A DNA stretch of 64,000 nt from Hygrocybe punicea. Taxonomy: Eukaryota > Basidiomycota > Agaricomycetes > Agaricales > Hygrophoraceae. Numbering within the stretch: position 1 is the first letter of the stretch; every line of letters begins with the position of its first letter. The position numbers and the translations under genes are program-made. Under the pieces are notes generated by a model, which was given only the letters and a program-made list of their open reading frames with translations, did no database searches and was not told where the DNA came from. Where the stretch lies: positions 3,906,001 to 3,970,000 of the forward strand of contig OY744464.1 of NCBI GenBank assembly GCA_963556145.1, in the 5' to 3' direction. Shown in pieces: positions 37,995 to 50,390 of the stretch.

Positions 37995-39624
37995 ATGTCT
38001 CCGTCGTCTTCAACGGTTGTCTACCGTGTCATCCCGCAGGCACCTGTAGCCCCAAGCCTTCCTGTTTCTTCTCACTCTTCCGACGGCGATGACTCCGACG
38101 AACTTGACACGGCCGTTGGTCTGGCTGTCTTGCCACCGTTGGAATCACGAATACCTTGGGTACTCTTCATGCTTGGCTGCGCCGTGCTATTACCATGGAA
38201 TGGTAACATCCTTTTCTTCGCCCTCAAAACGAGCTTACTTTATGTGAATAGTAATGATCAACGCTATTCCATACTTTCTCTCGCGAATGGATTCCTCTTC
38301 ACTTAGAAGCACATTTCCCTCATATCTCTCTTCCTCCTTTACCGCTTCAAACTTCTTGTTTTTGGCGCACGCAACGGCCACATCCAAGCAGGTGTGTGTT
38401 TCGATATGGAAATTTTATTGCGATGGGCGCTAGAACTTGTACCGTCAGACCTCCTCTGCCTCTTGGATCTTTTCTACGACAATCTGGTTATCATTCTTGA
38501 CAGCTATGTTGACGCTCAGCACATTCTTTCGTCTCTCTCCTGTCGTCACATTCGTATTCGTGCTCCTCAATGGAGTCGCGCAAGCAGCAGCTGGAGCTTA
38601 CCTTCAGACTGCTGTCGTTGCAGTTGCTTCCCTCTTTGGTCCATCAGCCATGCAGGCTGTCATGTCCGGCCAGGCTGCAGTCGCCGTGGTCATCAGTGGG
38701 GTACAGGTGTTAACAGCGGCAGCTTCAGTTTGGGGACTCCCTGAAGAATCCATTTCGACATTCAAGATTGACAGTAAGGTGGAGGAAAGATCCGCATTTG
38801 TGTTCTTCGGATTGTCGACCTTGTTCCTCGTCGCTACCACGTTGGCAATCAGATGGTTTGTTGCCCTACCTGCTTATCGCGCCGTCGTCGCACCGCTGGC
38901 ACAGAAATATGGAACATTGCTTCATGACGGGAATCCCGACGAACAACCAGGGCTTGTGTCTAGTCGACAAGTAGATGAGAGTTCCGATAAGAGGCGTCGA
39001 ATTTTGCGAGTTGCCAAGGCGAATATCGTTTATCACTTTGCTGTTGCCTTTGTCTTTATCGTCACTTTGGTAAGTTCATTTCTGTCAATGTTTCTCCAGC
39101 CTCAAACCATTTTTCTTTAGTCGGTGTTCCCCCCGATAACAATCTCAATCCAACCAACAAATCCTCGAATTCATCCACTCCTTTTCAGCTCCGTCCACTT
39201 CCTCATGTTCAATCTTGGAGACCTCTTAGGACGATATGTCTGTGCGTTCCCCCGCTTGCGTGTATGGTCCTCGAGGAATCTTCTCCTTGGTTCCCTCTCC
39301 CGTATGCTGTTCATCCCGTTGTTTCTTATGTGCAACATCCGACGGTCCCCCGCATCCTCGTTGTCTTACCCCATCATCAGCTCTGATGCTTTGTTTCTGC
39401 TCATCCTTCTTGCTTTCGGTTTATCCAATGGCTACATTAGTAGTATGTGCATGATGGCTGCTCCATCCTTGGAACACAACCCAAGATTAAAAGGAAGGAG
39501 AGATGACGTGGACGATGCTGCCACCGTGGCGAGTTTCTGTCTTATCGGTGGCCTAACGCTTGGGAGTGTCATGAGCTTTGCAGTTAGAGGTGCTATTTGT
39601 AGGTGTAACCCGTTCAGAGCATGA
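37995..39624 (+). CDS. Equilibrative nucleoside transporter, ENT/FUN26 type
   Basis: Polytopic SLC29-type transporter. The start MSPSSSTVVYRVIPQ gives a soluble N-terminus with an acidic SDGDDSDELDT stretch. TM1 is IPWVLFMLGCAVLLPWN, the ENT PWN motif, interrupted by an intron directly after it. VMINAIPYFLSRM and further helices follow: ASWIFSTTIWLSFLTAML, VVTFVFVLLNGVAQAAAGAY, LQTAVVAVASLFGPSAMQAV, VFFGLSTLFLVATTLAI and, after an intron, SVHFLMFNLGDLLGRYVCAF (conserved NxGDxxGR motif of ENTs), RMLFIPLFLMCNI, LFLLILLAFGLSNGYISSMC and VASFCLIGGLTLGSVMSFAV. About 11 helices. The motif set is complete. Substrate and membrane (plasma or vacuole) are not readable. Confidence 0.93.
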
Positions 39625-39719
39625 GCATCTATGCCATAGATATTGTTGATATATTGCACAGGAACTAAATATATTATTTACATCGAGGAACGAGCCATAA
39701 GTGTCCTGATGTCGGCTAG

Positions 39720-40324
39720 TTACGAAGTGTTGGATAAACTTCCGTGAGGTGCACCAGGCAGTCGGGGAGCTAGTTCCTTCACTTGAGCCACTTGTCTGCG
39801 TTTACGGTGCTCTGATAAGCGCATTGCAAAGAAATCGCGATGGAGTGTAAAGCGCTGGTGCGCTGGTGGTGCCGTTATTGGCGATGCTGCTGGCGTCTTC
39901 TCCGCTTCCTTGGTCTCCTTGAGTTTCTTCTCCTCCGTCTCCTTATCCTTGTCCTTGTCCTTTTCCTTGCCTTTTCCCTCTGTCTGCTTTGCTTTCTCTT
40001 TCTCTAATTTTTTTTTCTGGCGCTCTTCCCATTCCTCCTTCACTTTCGCAATCTCTTCAGTGCTCAACCCCATCTTTCGGGACCCGCCGGCTCCCAAACC
40101 ATCACTACTCTCCCCCAATGGGCTCGCAAAGTTACGATCCGTCAGATGGGCTGGACAGGTGTACAAGAAATCTGTCGTGTTGACAGTGGCCAGAACGGTA
40201 TTTGTTGGCTTGTAGCAGACGAAGCACGCCTTCGCCGTTGCGGTGGTCTTGGTGACTGTCAGCTGGCGAGGGAAAAGACGGATCCGACACTCACTCGCTT
40301 GTAGTATAAATTGGTGAACGACAT
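39720..40324 (-). CDS. VFA1: Vps4-associated protein 1
   Basis: Endosomal regulator of the AAA ATPase Vps4. Two exons (40324-40295, 40262-39720) give 190 residues: MSFTNLYYKR joined to LTVTKTTATAKACFVCYKPT, then TVLATVNTTDFLYTCPAHLT, which contains the family's paired CxxC/CPxH zinc-binding pattern. A Lys/Glu-rich helix follows (KVKEEWEERQKKKLEKEKAK, KGKEKDKDKDKETEEKKLKE), and the C-terminus keeps FTLHRDFFAMRLSEHRKRRQ, matching the conserved Vps4-binding end. The first exon is only 30 nt. A longer antisense-overlapping open frame from 40514 was rejected as start because MSFTNLYY fits family N-termini. Confidence 0.9.
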
Positions 40325-40389
40325 TGGGCGGACATCGAATTGAGTCTACGATCGATGTGTGAAGCGATCCTGTTTCCCGAACCACCACC
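40325..40389. promoter_or_regulatory. Short bidirectional promoter between VFA1 and SFA1
   Basis: 65 bp between divergent start codons; the shared control region must extend into transcribed sequence. Confidence 0.45.
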
Positions 40390-42220
<1,831 letters not shown>

Positions 42221-42389
42221 GCAGATCGGGAAGAGAAAAAGTATAGCCAGCGCATTTATAACAGCAGATATTTGGACCCTTTTCTTGCACTCGTCATGTA
42301 AAAATCGTTGTGTACAATAAACAGTCAGATATCTTGCCTCGAAATGACAGTGTGTCGGCACGAAACGAATGTGCCTAGCCCTCTATATA

Positions 42390-44049
42390 TTATACACCCC
42401 GATCGACCATGATTCGATCCTTTTTGCTACCCAGTAACGCGCGCCACAGCACAAGCAGGGCGGCGTGAACCTCTCTTCTTCTCACTCCGCTTCTTCTCCA
42501 AATGGCCCTGATCACCGCCAGTACACAAAGCAGAAAAGAAATGTCCAAGCACAGACGTCGCACCACAATCAGAGTGGGTGACCTGTTCTCGCTGCGCGCA
42601 AAGAATGTTGCAAGGGATCGGAGGGATGTTACCCCACGGGACAGAGGGTTCAGGACAAGTGACCACATGCCCAGATCATCCAAATCCCACTCGGGGCCGT
42701 CCCTTCTGTCGGCGGGACTTCCCCTCCCAGCTCCAACCCACTTGGGCGAGCTACCTCCAGTGGCGAGCGAGACGTTTGAGCGTTGGAATGATCTCGCATT
42801 AGTCTCGAGTAATTCCAAGCGTTCATTCAGGGCGGCAAGATGTCCCTGAACGCTTTCGATCGCGCGTTCTAATGCCGGTTGACCGACGGGGATAGTAGAT
42901 CCATATTGCCGCGAGGAAAGTGGTTGCGAGTGGCCACGATATCGCGGATCGTAAATGTGCGAAGTGGGCGCCATCTCTGCGCGGGAGGACTCGGAGAATT
43001 GTCCTACGTAGGAGCTCGTTGTCGGGTATGGAGAGGGTGGCACCGAGGGTGAAGGGGGTTCTGCAAATGCTGATGGAGTTTTGAACACTGGCAGAGGCTG
43101 AGTCGCAGGGACGTTCATGTGCATGTGCACGGGAGGAGGAGACATGACTAGTGAGCCAGCCATTGGTGTACGATAGCGATGAGACGACAGCGATGATTGG
43201 GGCCGCATGCTTTGGGCTGGTTCATGGACGACCTGAAGTTTGCCCGCCTCGTCGTCGATCTCGTCTTCGGAGGTGGAATCCTCCGCGGGGCCGAGATCCG
43301 TTCTCGCGGTTTGGATGTTTCCTGGGGTGGCTCTCAGTGGATAAGCAGGCCGAGGTGCGTGTTCTTCAGAGGCTGTGGATCCTGATGAACCAGAGTTTGG
43401 TGATTTGGACAACGCGCCTGACAAAGAAATTTGAGATTGGACGGTGCCGCTGGGGAACTAGGCTTACGACTCATTACGATATTTGATGGATCACCACCAT
43501 ATGACTCGAGTTCCCTCACAAGGTCTCTCGCTACTGTTTTATCGGAATACTTTCGGAGAACCTAGGACGAAATTCGAAATGTGGGGAAATAAGCAGAGGA
43601 CCACCTCGTTCGCACCTTGAGTAATGCATCCACATATAGCCATTTGGCTTCGTATTGGTCTAAGTCTCTGTGTTTGGCCCATTCGTCCCTGCAAACAAAT
43701 TGTAAAATGACTCATAGCCCAAGCGCTCATACACTAACCATTTTGCTCGACCGAGCATGTCCCACATAGCAGGGCGCTGAGTTTTTACGTTCCCCACCGT
43801 GGCTGCAAGATAGTTTTAGCAAATCACGTTAGATGTCACTGGGGAGTTCAAGCACCTTGCTTGTACAAGCTGTTGAAGAAGATGGACGAAATTGAGGAAG
43901 AAGGGAAAGCGTTGAATAAGAAAGGGTATGTACCTATACATGGTCAGTTTCTCCTCGTAACCAGTCTGAATAGGCCCAGTCTTGGGTAGGCCTTGCACGA
44001 TTTCAACTGCTCGGTCAAACTGGGCATCGATAAGACGTCGGGAGTCCAT
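42390..44049 (-). CDS. Acyl-CoA-binding domain protein with C-terminal membrane anchor
   Basis: The N-terminal ACBP domain is split over six exons: MDSRRLIDAQFDRAVEIVQG, LPKTGPIQTGYEEKLTMY, SLYKQA (14-nt exon 43856-43869), TVGNVKTQRPAMWDMLGRAK, WDEWAKHRDLDQYEAKWLY and VDALLKVLRKYSDKTVARDL. The YKQAT and KWDEW motifs bind acyl-CoA. A long Ser/Pro-rich linker, a short coiled coil (AIESVQGHLAALNERLELLE) and a hydrophobic C-terminal helix (LDISFLLCVLAVIRAIWRR) follow. ACB plus coiled coil plus tail anchor is the layout of ACBD4/5 and fungal Atg37, which sit on peroxisomes; this suggests peroxisome or ER tethering. The start at 44049 is the first ATG in frame; an upstream non-ATG open stretch to 44121 exists. 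Confidence 0.88.
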
Positions 44050-44130
44050 TTGTTCTGGAAGATGGGTGACGGAGGTTGGAGCGAGAAGTCGGCCAGATTG
44101 ACAACCGGGACCAGAAGACAACTGCAGGGC

Positions 44131-44173
44131 ACCGTACGGTACAGTACACCACCGTGGTGGTTGGTACCACGTG
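44131..44173. promoter_or_regulatory. Cluster of short palindromes upstream of the ACBP gene
   Basis: Within 43 bp lie the perfect palindrome ACCGTACGGT (44131-44140), the inverted repeat ACCACCGTGGTGGT (44148-44161), GGTACC (44163-44168) and the E-box CACGTG (44168-44173). They sit 82-124 bp upstream of the ACBP start codon. Regulatory use is inference. Confidence 0.45.
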
Positions 44174-44410
44174 AAAATTAATATTTAATACATGCTCTCA
44201 CGCTTATTATCAAAGAACCTGCACGGAGAGCCTCATTCACAGCGTCTACCACCTCATACACAATGCACAACCTGACGCGTACACAGTGGGAACAACGTCG
44301 TGAGATCAGGTCTCGTTTTCCGGACTGAAAGGCGCGAAAATGATAAATCAGTCAATAGGCCGACCAACGGTTCAACGTTCGACACGGGAATCCGACCACC
44401 ACCGTTCATT

Positions 44411-44813
44411 TTATGGCGAAGGCCCAGAAATGCCTTCCGCCCATTGATATTTCAACGCGCCTCGTATTCTCTCTTCTCTTTCACTGACAAGCTTGCCTGA
44501 AAACGAGACATCTGCAAGTTTAAAGGGCAGTGTCAAAATTAAAACCGGGAAACCGCTCACCCCGCCAGTACAACTTGCCCCACGCTTTCCCATGCTTGCC
44601 CTCACACTTGAACCGAGCTCTGGTAACTTCCCAGTAGCAGTCATGGATATGCTTTTGGCTCCATCGGGTCTGATATACCCGTCGACCGACGCCACCTCCT
44701 GGATGTCGTGAGATCACCTGGTACAAATTACCGGGGCGAACCGCCAGAGATGGGGGGAGTTTCGACGGGAGGAGGTTCTGGAGAGCTCGCGCTACGGTCA
44801 CGGTTGTGGTCAT
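44411..44813 (-). CDS. Mitochondrial small-subunit ribosomal protein mS34-like
   Basis: Two exons; the start MTTTVTVARALQNLLPSKLP is chosen at 44813 because upstream frame sequence overlaps the divergent gene. The core reads VRPGNLYQVISRHPGGGVGR then RVYQTRWSQKHIHDCYWEV and GKAWGKLYWRG, a basic fold resembling mS34 proteins of fungal mitoribosomes (GxGR, W...SYW-like, KxxGKLYWRGK). After an intron (about 44519-44567) the protein ends DVSFSGKLVSEREERIRGAL plus KYQWAEGISGPSP. About 117 residues. The family call comes from memory of the KAWGKLYWRG context and is moderately firm. Confidence 0.65.
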
Positions 44814-44851
44814 GGGCGTAATTTGAATTTCAAACTCAGTCCATAAACCTG
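44814..44851. promoter_or_regulatory. 38-bp gap between two divergent mitochondrial-type genes
   Basis: Start codons of the mS34-like gene (minus) and the GatC-like gene (plus) are only 38 bp apart. The 5' untranslated regions or promoters must overlap the neighbouring genes. Confidence 0.45.
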
Positions 44852-45322
44852 ATGTTGGCTCGCCGCCTTCGATGGGGACGGCTACCCTCTGTTCCACGTC
44901 GCCTTTTGTCCGCTCAGACGCGATGTCTTGTTGAAACCGACTCGTGTGGCATTCCAGTGCAACCTACGTGGTCCGTGAACGAACTCTTGTCCTCATATCC
45001 TTCGCCAACCATATCATCCGCCACGTTCAAGCATCTACATATGCTCGCTGCTCTCGTCCCCCCGGCAGATGGCACCCCCGAACATGACAACTTGAAGAGA
45101 GAGATGGAAGACCTTATCAAGCTGGTTGAGGCCATAAAGCTGGTGGAAGTAAAGTCGAGTTGTGACGTTCCGGATGGTCGAATTTGGGCAGATGGTACTG
45201 GGATACCCATATCCGATTCAAACATACAGGACGAGAACGGTGTGACGGGATTAGGGTTGTTGGGTCATGCTGCTCGCACATCCGACATGTTTTATGTTGT
45301 AGAAACAGACAGGACACGGTAA
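44852..45322 (+). CDS. Mitochondrial GatC-like subunit of glutamyl-tRNA(Gln) amidotransferase
   Basis: Single exon, 156 residues. MLARRLRWGRLPSVPRRLLS is a strong mitochondrial presequence (Arg-rich, no acids). The middle part, SATFKHLHMLAALVPPADGT then LKREMEDLIKLVEAIKLVE, has the spacing of GatC helices that wrap GatA in the amidotransferase which makes Gln-tRNA in mitochondria. The C-terminal 50 residues (VPDGRIWADGTGIPI, GLLGHAARTSDMFYV) look like the fungal extension. GatC is short and weakly conserved, so the call rests on helix pattern plus targeting signal. Confidence 0.55.
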   Translation: MLARRLRWGRLPSVPRRLLSAQTRCLVETDSCGIPVQPTWSVNELLSSYPSPTISSATFKHLHMLAALVPPADGTPEHDNLKREMEDLIKLVEAIKLVEVKSSCDVPDGRIWADGTGIPISDSNIQDENGVTGLGLLGHAARTSDMFYVVETDRTR

Positions 45323-45481
45323 AGGAGTACTTATGCATAGTACGTATGATTAGAGGTTGACAAGACTGTATGATCTGGTGATGTCAAATGACTTTGCTGT
45401 GCTGGCACGAATTGCGACAACTGCTTATACGGTATCATTGCCAACACTGGAGGAAACCTGGTGTCGAAGAGGCTGGTGGTG

Positions 45482-46245
45482 TCAAACCCTAGCCTCGAGT
45501 AAAGCATGGCCCCCAGTTGAACCAAAACCAGACAATCCCCTAATGGTCTCGTCCAGGTCCTAAGATACAATCAACCTTTTGAACAATAAAGATTTTGCGA
45601 GACCTTACGGTAACTTCGAGAACCTCCGGGGTGTGGATCCGTTCGATGATGAGTTGCGCTACACGATCTCCTTCCTCCACTGAGAACATTCGGTAAATCA
45701 ATCCCACCAATATAGCTGAAATCAGCGAGGAAAAACCTTGGAAAGCTTCGGCGGAGTGGTTGAACAAGAGCACGAAAAGACTACCCCTATAATCGGCGTC
45801 GACCACTCCCGCGCCAGTGTCGATCATGAACTTTGACGCTGAGTGGGTAACGATGTCGCGATAAATCAGAGCAAAGTTGATTAATGGTTCCGGACAAACC
45901 AAGTCCACTCCGTGGCGCGACGCGACCATAAGTACCAGGGGGGACACCGACGGATATTTTGGTGTCAATCAGAGCCTTTCCACGAGGAGGCACAACAGTT
46001 TTCTCCGCGCTAAGGTATGAACGAGCGCGTTGGATGATTCCTGAAAGAAATTTAACATAAAACACGTCAACCACGCACCTATACAAGTCGTATCCAGCTG
46101 CGAGTGCTGATCCACGCGTCGGCAAGCGGGCTTTCTCTGACAGGCGCTTGATAAGAAGGTTATGAGCAGGCGCGACGACCGTGGGGAGGTCGTTGATTTC
46201 AGTGGTCGACATCCTTCGTTTTTTTAGTTGAGGTGAATCAGACAT
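45482..46245 (-). CDS. DUT1: Deoxyuridine triphosphatase
   Basis: Trimeric enzyme hydrolysing dUTP to dUMP, keeping uracil out of DNA. The start is [19 protein letters not shown]. Motif order is [33 protein letters not shown] (motif 1), [32 protein letters not shown] (motif 2), [20 protein letters not shown] (motif 3), [15 protein letters not shown] (motif 4) and the C-terminal [10 protein letters not shown] (motif 5) that closes over the active site. Five introns were inferred; the exon carrying AP...LAS between motifs 2 and 3 is small and its edges are approximate. Divergent from the unknown SQ-motif gene. Confidence 0.94.
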
Positions 46246-46382
46246 GGAAGAACTTGAAAGGAATTGAACGGAGTAAACAAACCTCGGAAATTATTATAAA
46301 ATAAAAGCGTGTCAACTCCGACAAACTCCGCTCGCTATATCCAATAGCTGCCGGTCACGGTAACTTATTCCGGGTCATCGCT
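46246..46382. promoter_or_regulatory. Bidirectional promoter between DUT1 and an unknown gene
   Basis: 137 bp between divergent start codons; it contains a CCAAT element (TATCCAATAG, about 46337-46346) and an AT-rich ATTATTATAAAATAAA stretch at about 46290-46306. No ACGCGT element is present. Confidence 0.4.
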
Positions 46383-48542
46383 ATGAACTTCAAGTTTTCT
46401 GGAGAGCTCCCTCTAACCAGTTTCTTTCCGCCATCTAACAAAAACAGGACTCGCCGCAAAGAAAATGTTCCACCCATTCATCCTACGGTAAAGCGGAAAA
46501 GGGCAACATTCCTTACCCGCCCAGAACCAAATTCGCAAGAACCCCCAGTGAAGAAACGGAAGGAGACTTCCGTGTTGGAGGGCTACACACCACGAGAAAG
46601 CAGCCGCAAACCTAGGGCACTCACTAGAATGTCCGATCAAGGGCTTGCGCTCAAGCTTGGCAAAGGAACTGTCCCTCAACCAGACGCAATCCCCTCGATT
46701 AGACCTTCACTTCTCCTTACGCCGCAAGCGTCTCCCCCAGTCGCTTTAACGCGTAAATCTCTAGACCTCAGCGATCAAGAGGATGCCACCCACAATTTTA
46801 CAAATTCTCGCGCGTCATTTTTGCACGACTTCACCGAAACGACCGTTGCGCACAATGAGCCGGAAGTGAAAGGTTCTTCTGCTAATAAGCGAGCCCTACC
46901 AACGCCTCCCGCTACAAGTCGACCCAATCGGAAAATTGTTTCAAGGTTGTCTGCATCGGATTCTACAATGACCCCATCAATACTCTCCCGAGCCACCCAG
47001 TCCACGCTGTCGTCGGCTAATGCACCGATACCCTGGCAAACTCCTGGATCCTCCCGTCGCCCAACCAGTCGCCGCTCATGCACAACGAAAGGTCCGGCCA
47101 CTCGTTGTAAACCTGATTCACGGTCGTCCGTCTCTCTGGACGCAACTTGGAATCAGTCCGAAGAATCACAACTGTCTTCTACCATTGACCGCGCCGAAAT
47201 ACAGCAAGAGCGGACCAGCGTCGAGATTTATCAGCTGGATGGTCTAGTGGCACCCATGGACGCCTGTGGCTTCCAAGGAATTGATTCGAGCAAGGACTCC
47301 GGGCGAGAGACTGACGAGGATGGCGATCCATTCCTCACACCAGGTCTATCTGAAATGATCGTTCCCTCTTCGCAATCACTAGACATTCGGTTTCCTTATC
47401 CAGTTCCTTCGTCTCAGGTAGCACCGTCAGTGCTGTCCATCGACAGCTCGCCAGTTTTCCAGTTACCAGACCTACCAAATGGCTCCCGCACTGTCCCTGA
47501 TCTCTTTGGTTGCGCAGTATCGTTGCCAACTCAAGAAATGTTTGTACCGTCATCCCAGACTCAATGTATGACGCTGTGCGATGCTCCTCGTCCCACGAAG
47601 ACGGGACGACAGGCGAATCGCTCAGATACTGTGTTATTAGATCGCCGCCCAACATTGATACTCGGAGAAATCGTTCAGAGCTCACAAAGTCAGCTTGAGA
47701 GGGAACTAACAATGTCGAGGGGCCCGTCTCAGATAATTTCTGGAGAACCGTCGATCATCGAGGAATTTGGAGCTCCTCACGACCAGTCATTTATTGAGTT
47801 AAATCCGTATGTTGCTTGTCTCTTTGTTCACACATAAACTTATCGAAATACCAGCGCCAAGCCGCTGGAGTCTGTTACCTGTGTTTCGGAATCTCTGCTT
47901 CTTGAACCCTACGAAATATCGCAAAGTCCAGATTCGTCTTTACGCTCACAGTCATTGTCACAATTACATACTTCTCCCCTTCGGATTCCTTCTGGAATCG
48001 ATGCTGCGTTTGGGGTAGACTGCGAGGAAATCTCGACTTTGCCCACTCAGATGCAGGTCTTTAGGGACATGTTCAATGACGAGCCCAGCTGGTTGGAACA
48101 GGAAGATTCCTTCGGTGTTTCTCAATCTCCAGTCGCAGAGAATGTTGACTCCACCACCGAGTCGGAATCCGAGAATGATGTCATCGAACCAATGCACGGT
48201 TGCGCGGAATCCGATATCACAGTGCTTGGTGGGAAACCGGGACACAATCAACGCTCTTCCGAAAATTTCCAGCCCACTCCCGAATCTTCTCACCGGAAAT
48301 ACTCGGCGTCGCGCCCCAGGTCTTACGGGGTTTCTATACCTTCTTCGGACAGTTTCGAGATTGAATGTGCCACTTCTCCCGTTAACGTCCCAACAGACCT
48401 GATGTTTGGCACGGACGCGACAAACTCGTATAGTTCAATGGAGTCCTTACCGTCGCCTCTGAAGGATTTTCGTGACATGTTTGAGGGTAGCGGCAGTTGG
48501 CCGCCTGATTTCCCGCAATCGTTGAGAAGCTGGATATCGTGA
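46383..48542 (+). CDS. Disordered protein with repeated VPSSQ and FRDMF motifs, unknown function
   Basis: Two exons joined at an intron of about 50 nt (about 47807-47856, GTATGTT to ATACCAG), about 700 residues. The start MNFKFSGELPLTSFFPPSN is followed by Lys/Arg clusters (RRKENVPP, PVKKRKET) likely acting as nuclear signals. The middle repeats a VPSSQ-type motif (MIVPSSQSLD, YPVPSSQVAP, MFVPSSQTQC, IVQSSQSQLE). The C-terminal exon repeats FRDMF twice in similar settings: MQVFRDMFNDEPSWLEQ and LKDFRDMFEGSGSWPPDF. No folded domain is recognised. ELPLTSFF near the N-terminus resembles a PCNA-interacting PIP box, with Glu where Gln is usual. Its place beside dUTPase and its SQ sites hint at a DNA-replication or repair role; this is inference. 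Confidence 0.75.
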
Positions 48543-48792
48543 TCAACAATAATGGTGTGTTTTCATTTCGTTTGAATAGTTATCATCCTAACAAAATATA
48601 AATGAGGCCCCCGGGCCTGCTCATGCTACAGATCAAATTAGTTTCCTTTGTTCGGGAGTCCAGGAGATGGCGTCAATTAGCAGAAATTCATTGTAAATAC
48701 AAAACTCGGTTATCATTGAATGTCACGTGGGCTACTAGTATTAGAGGCAAGCTTCATCTTGAGCTGCAGAACGTTAACTAGAACTCGTCATT

Positions 48793-50204
48793 ATGCCCGA
48801 CCGACTTCGACATAAAGTAAGCCTGACAGAACCTCTATTTTTGTCATTTCATTCCTTTCACACGATTTCAGGTTGCTCTGGTCACTGGTGCAGGATCGTA
48901 AGAACAGCCATAACGTAACAAAAACTCGAATTTTGACAAACTTCTCAGAGGCATCGGACTCGAATCCTCACTTCTTTTCGCACAGGAAGGTGCCCACGTT
49001 CTCCTGGTAGATATTAATCTTGAGTCTGCAGAGAGAGGCGCGGCATTGATCGCGAAGCGATTTCCCAATGTCCGAGCTCTTGCTACTAAGGCCGATGTCG
49101 GAAAAGAGGCAGACGTGAGGGCCGCTGTCGATAAGGCCGTCCAGGAGTTTGGAAGGCTGGATGTGATGGTGATGAATTTGAACTGATACTCTGCGTGAAT
49201 ATTGCTGACGCTGATAGTGCTATTCAGTTCAATAATGCAGGTAGGAACTATCAAGCATCGACCATGGCGCATGAATTATTGTCTTTCATTATCATTAGGT
49301 ATAATGCACCCTGACGATGACAACGAACTTGATACCGAAGAACGGATTTGGGACCTCACCATGCAGGTGAACCTCAAAGGTGTCTGGTGGGGGTGCAAAC
49401 ATGCCGTCCTGGCTATGCGACAAAACCCCACCGAAGATGCCAAGGGTCTTCACACGGGTGGAAGTATCATCAATACTACCAGCTTTGTGGCGTTAATGGG
49501 AGCGGCGACACCACAGCTTGCTTGTGAGCCCTGGCTTGGTAGCATTATTATGTTTACTGGAATAATGACGGGTCTACGCTTTCTGTTAGATACCGCGTCG
49601 AAAGTAAGACTACTGATTTTGTCACTACCACGTATCTCATACTTACCAGGGTGCTGTCCTGGCAATGACCCGGGAACTGGCCATCGTCCATGCCAGGGAA
49701 GGTATTCGTATCAATTCACTCTGTCCGTACGTATATTTCTGGCATCGTGGTGGAAATCCTTCATTGAACATGTTCAAAGCGGGCCCTTGAAAACGCGTGT
49801 GTATTCATTCCCCCTCTGGTGTTCGTCTTCCGACTTGATATTTCTCGACACATCAACAGCCCTTTTGATGGATTTCCTCAATACTAGTGAAAAGCGGGAT
49901 CGGCGGATGGTACACCTGCCGATGGGCAGATTCGGTGAAGCAGTCGAACTTGCAAGGGCAGCTTTGTTTCGTGCGTTCCCTATTACTAGGATTGCTGTTG
50001 ACTGATCACTTGCATCAGTGGCTAGCGATGAAAGCAGCTATGTAACTGTACGTGCCCGCATGCGTTTTCACTTTACCCTTGCATCACGCTCATTCTACCT
50101 TCATTAACCAGGGTACTGATTTAAAAGTGGATGGAGGTCTCTCGTCTGCATATGTTACCCCCATCGGAGATCCAGTACTGCCTCCCCCACAAAGCCTCGT
50201 CTAG
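48793..50204 (+). CDS. Short-chain dehydrogenase/reductase
   Basis: Classical SDR spread over at least nine exons: MPDRLRHK (48793-48816), VALVTGAGS (48872-48897), GIGLESSLLFAQEGAHVLLV with VDINLESAERG and GRLDVM, FNNAG (13-nt exon 49228-49240), IMHPDDDNELDTEERIWDLT then VNLKGVWWGCKHAVLAMR and GSIINTTSFVALMGAATPQL, YTASK (14-nt exon 49590-49603), GAVLAMTRELAIVHAREGIR, PGPLKT (17-nt exon 49780-49796), LLMDFLNTSEKRDRRMVHLP and finally TGTDLKVDGGLSSAYVTP. TGxGxxxGIG binds NAD(P), Ser in INTTS and YxxxK are catalytic, and the acidic residue after LLVD favours NAD+. Substrate is unknown; the nearest general type is 3-oxoacyl-ACP reductase or glucose dehydrogenase-like SDRs. Confidence 0.9.
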
Positions 50205-50390
50205 AGCTCTCGACGTTAATCAAGGAAGAGAGAATGGCCTTGTATAATATTTACTGTATGCTTTGATCTGTTTTGTACAAATTGTAGTAATTACAAGGGA
50301 TTGCCTCTTAGGACATCGATTTCAAGATAAGCGGATCACCACATGATCATCAGGTTCCACAAAGCATTTCTCTTTCTCCAGACGCTGTAA

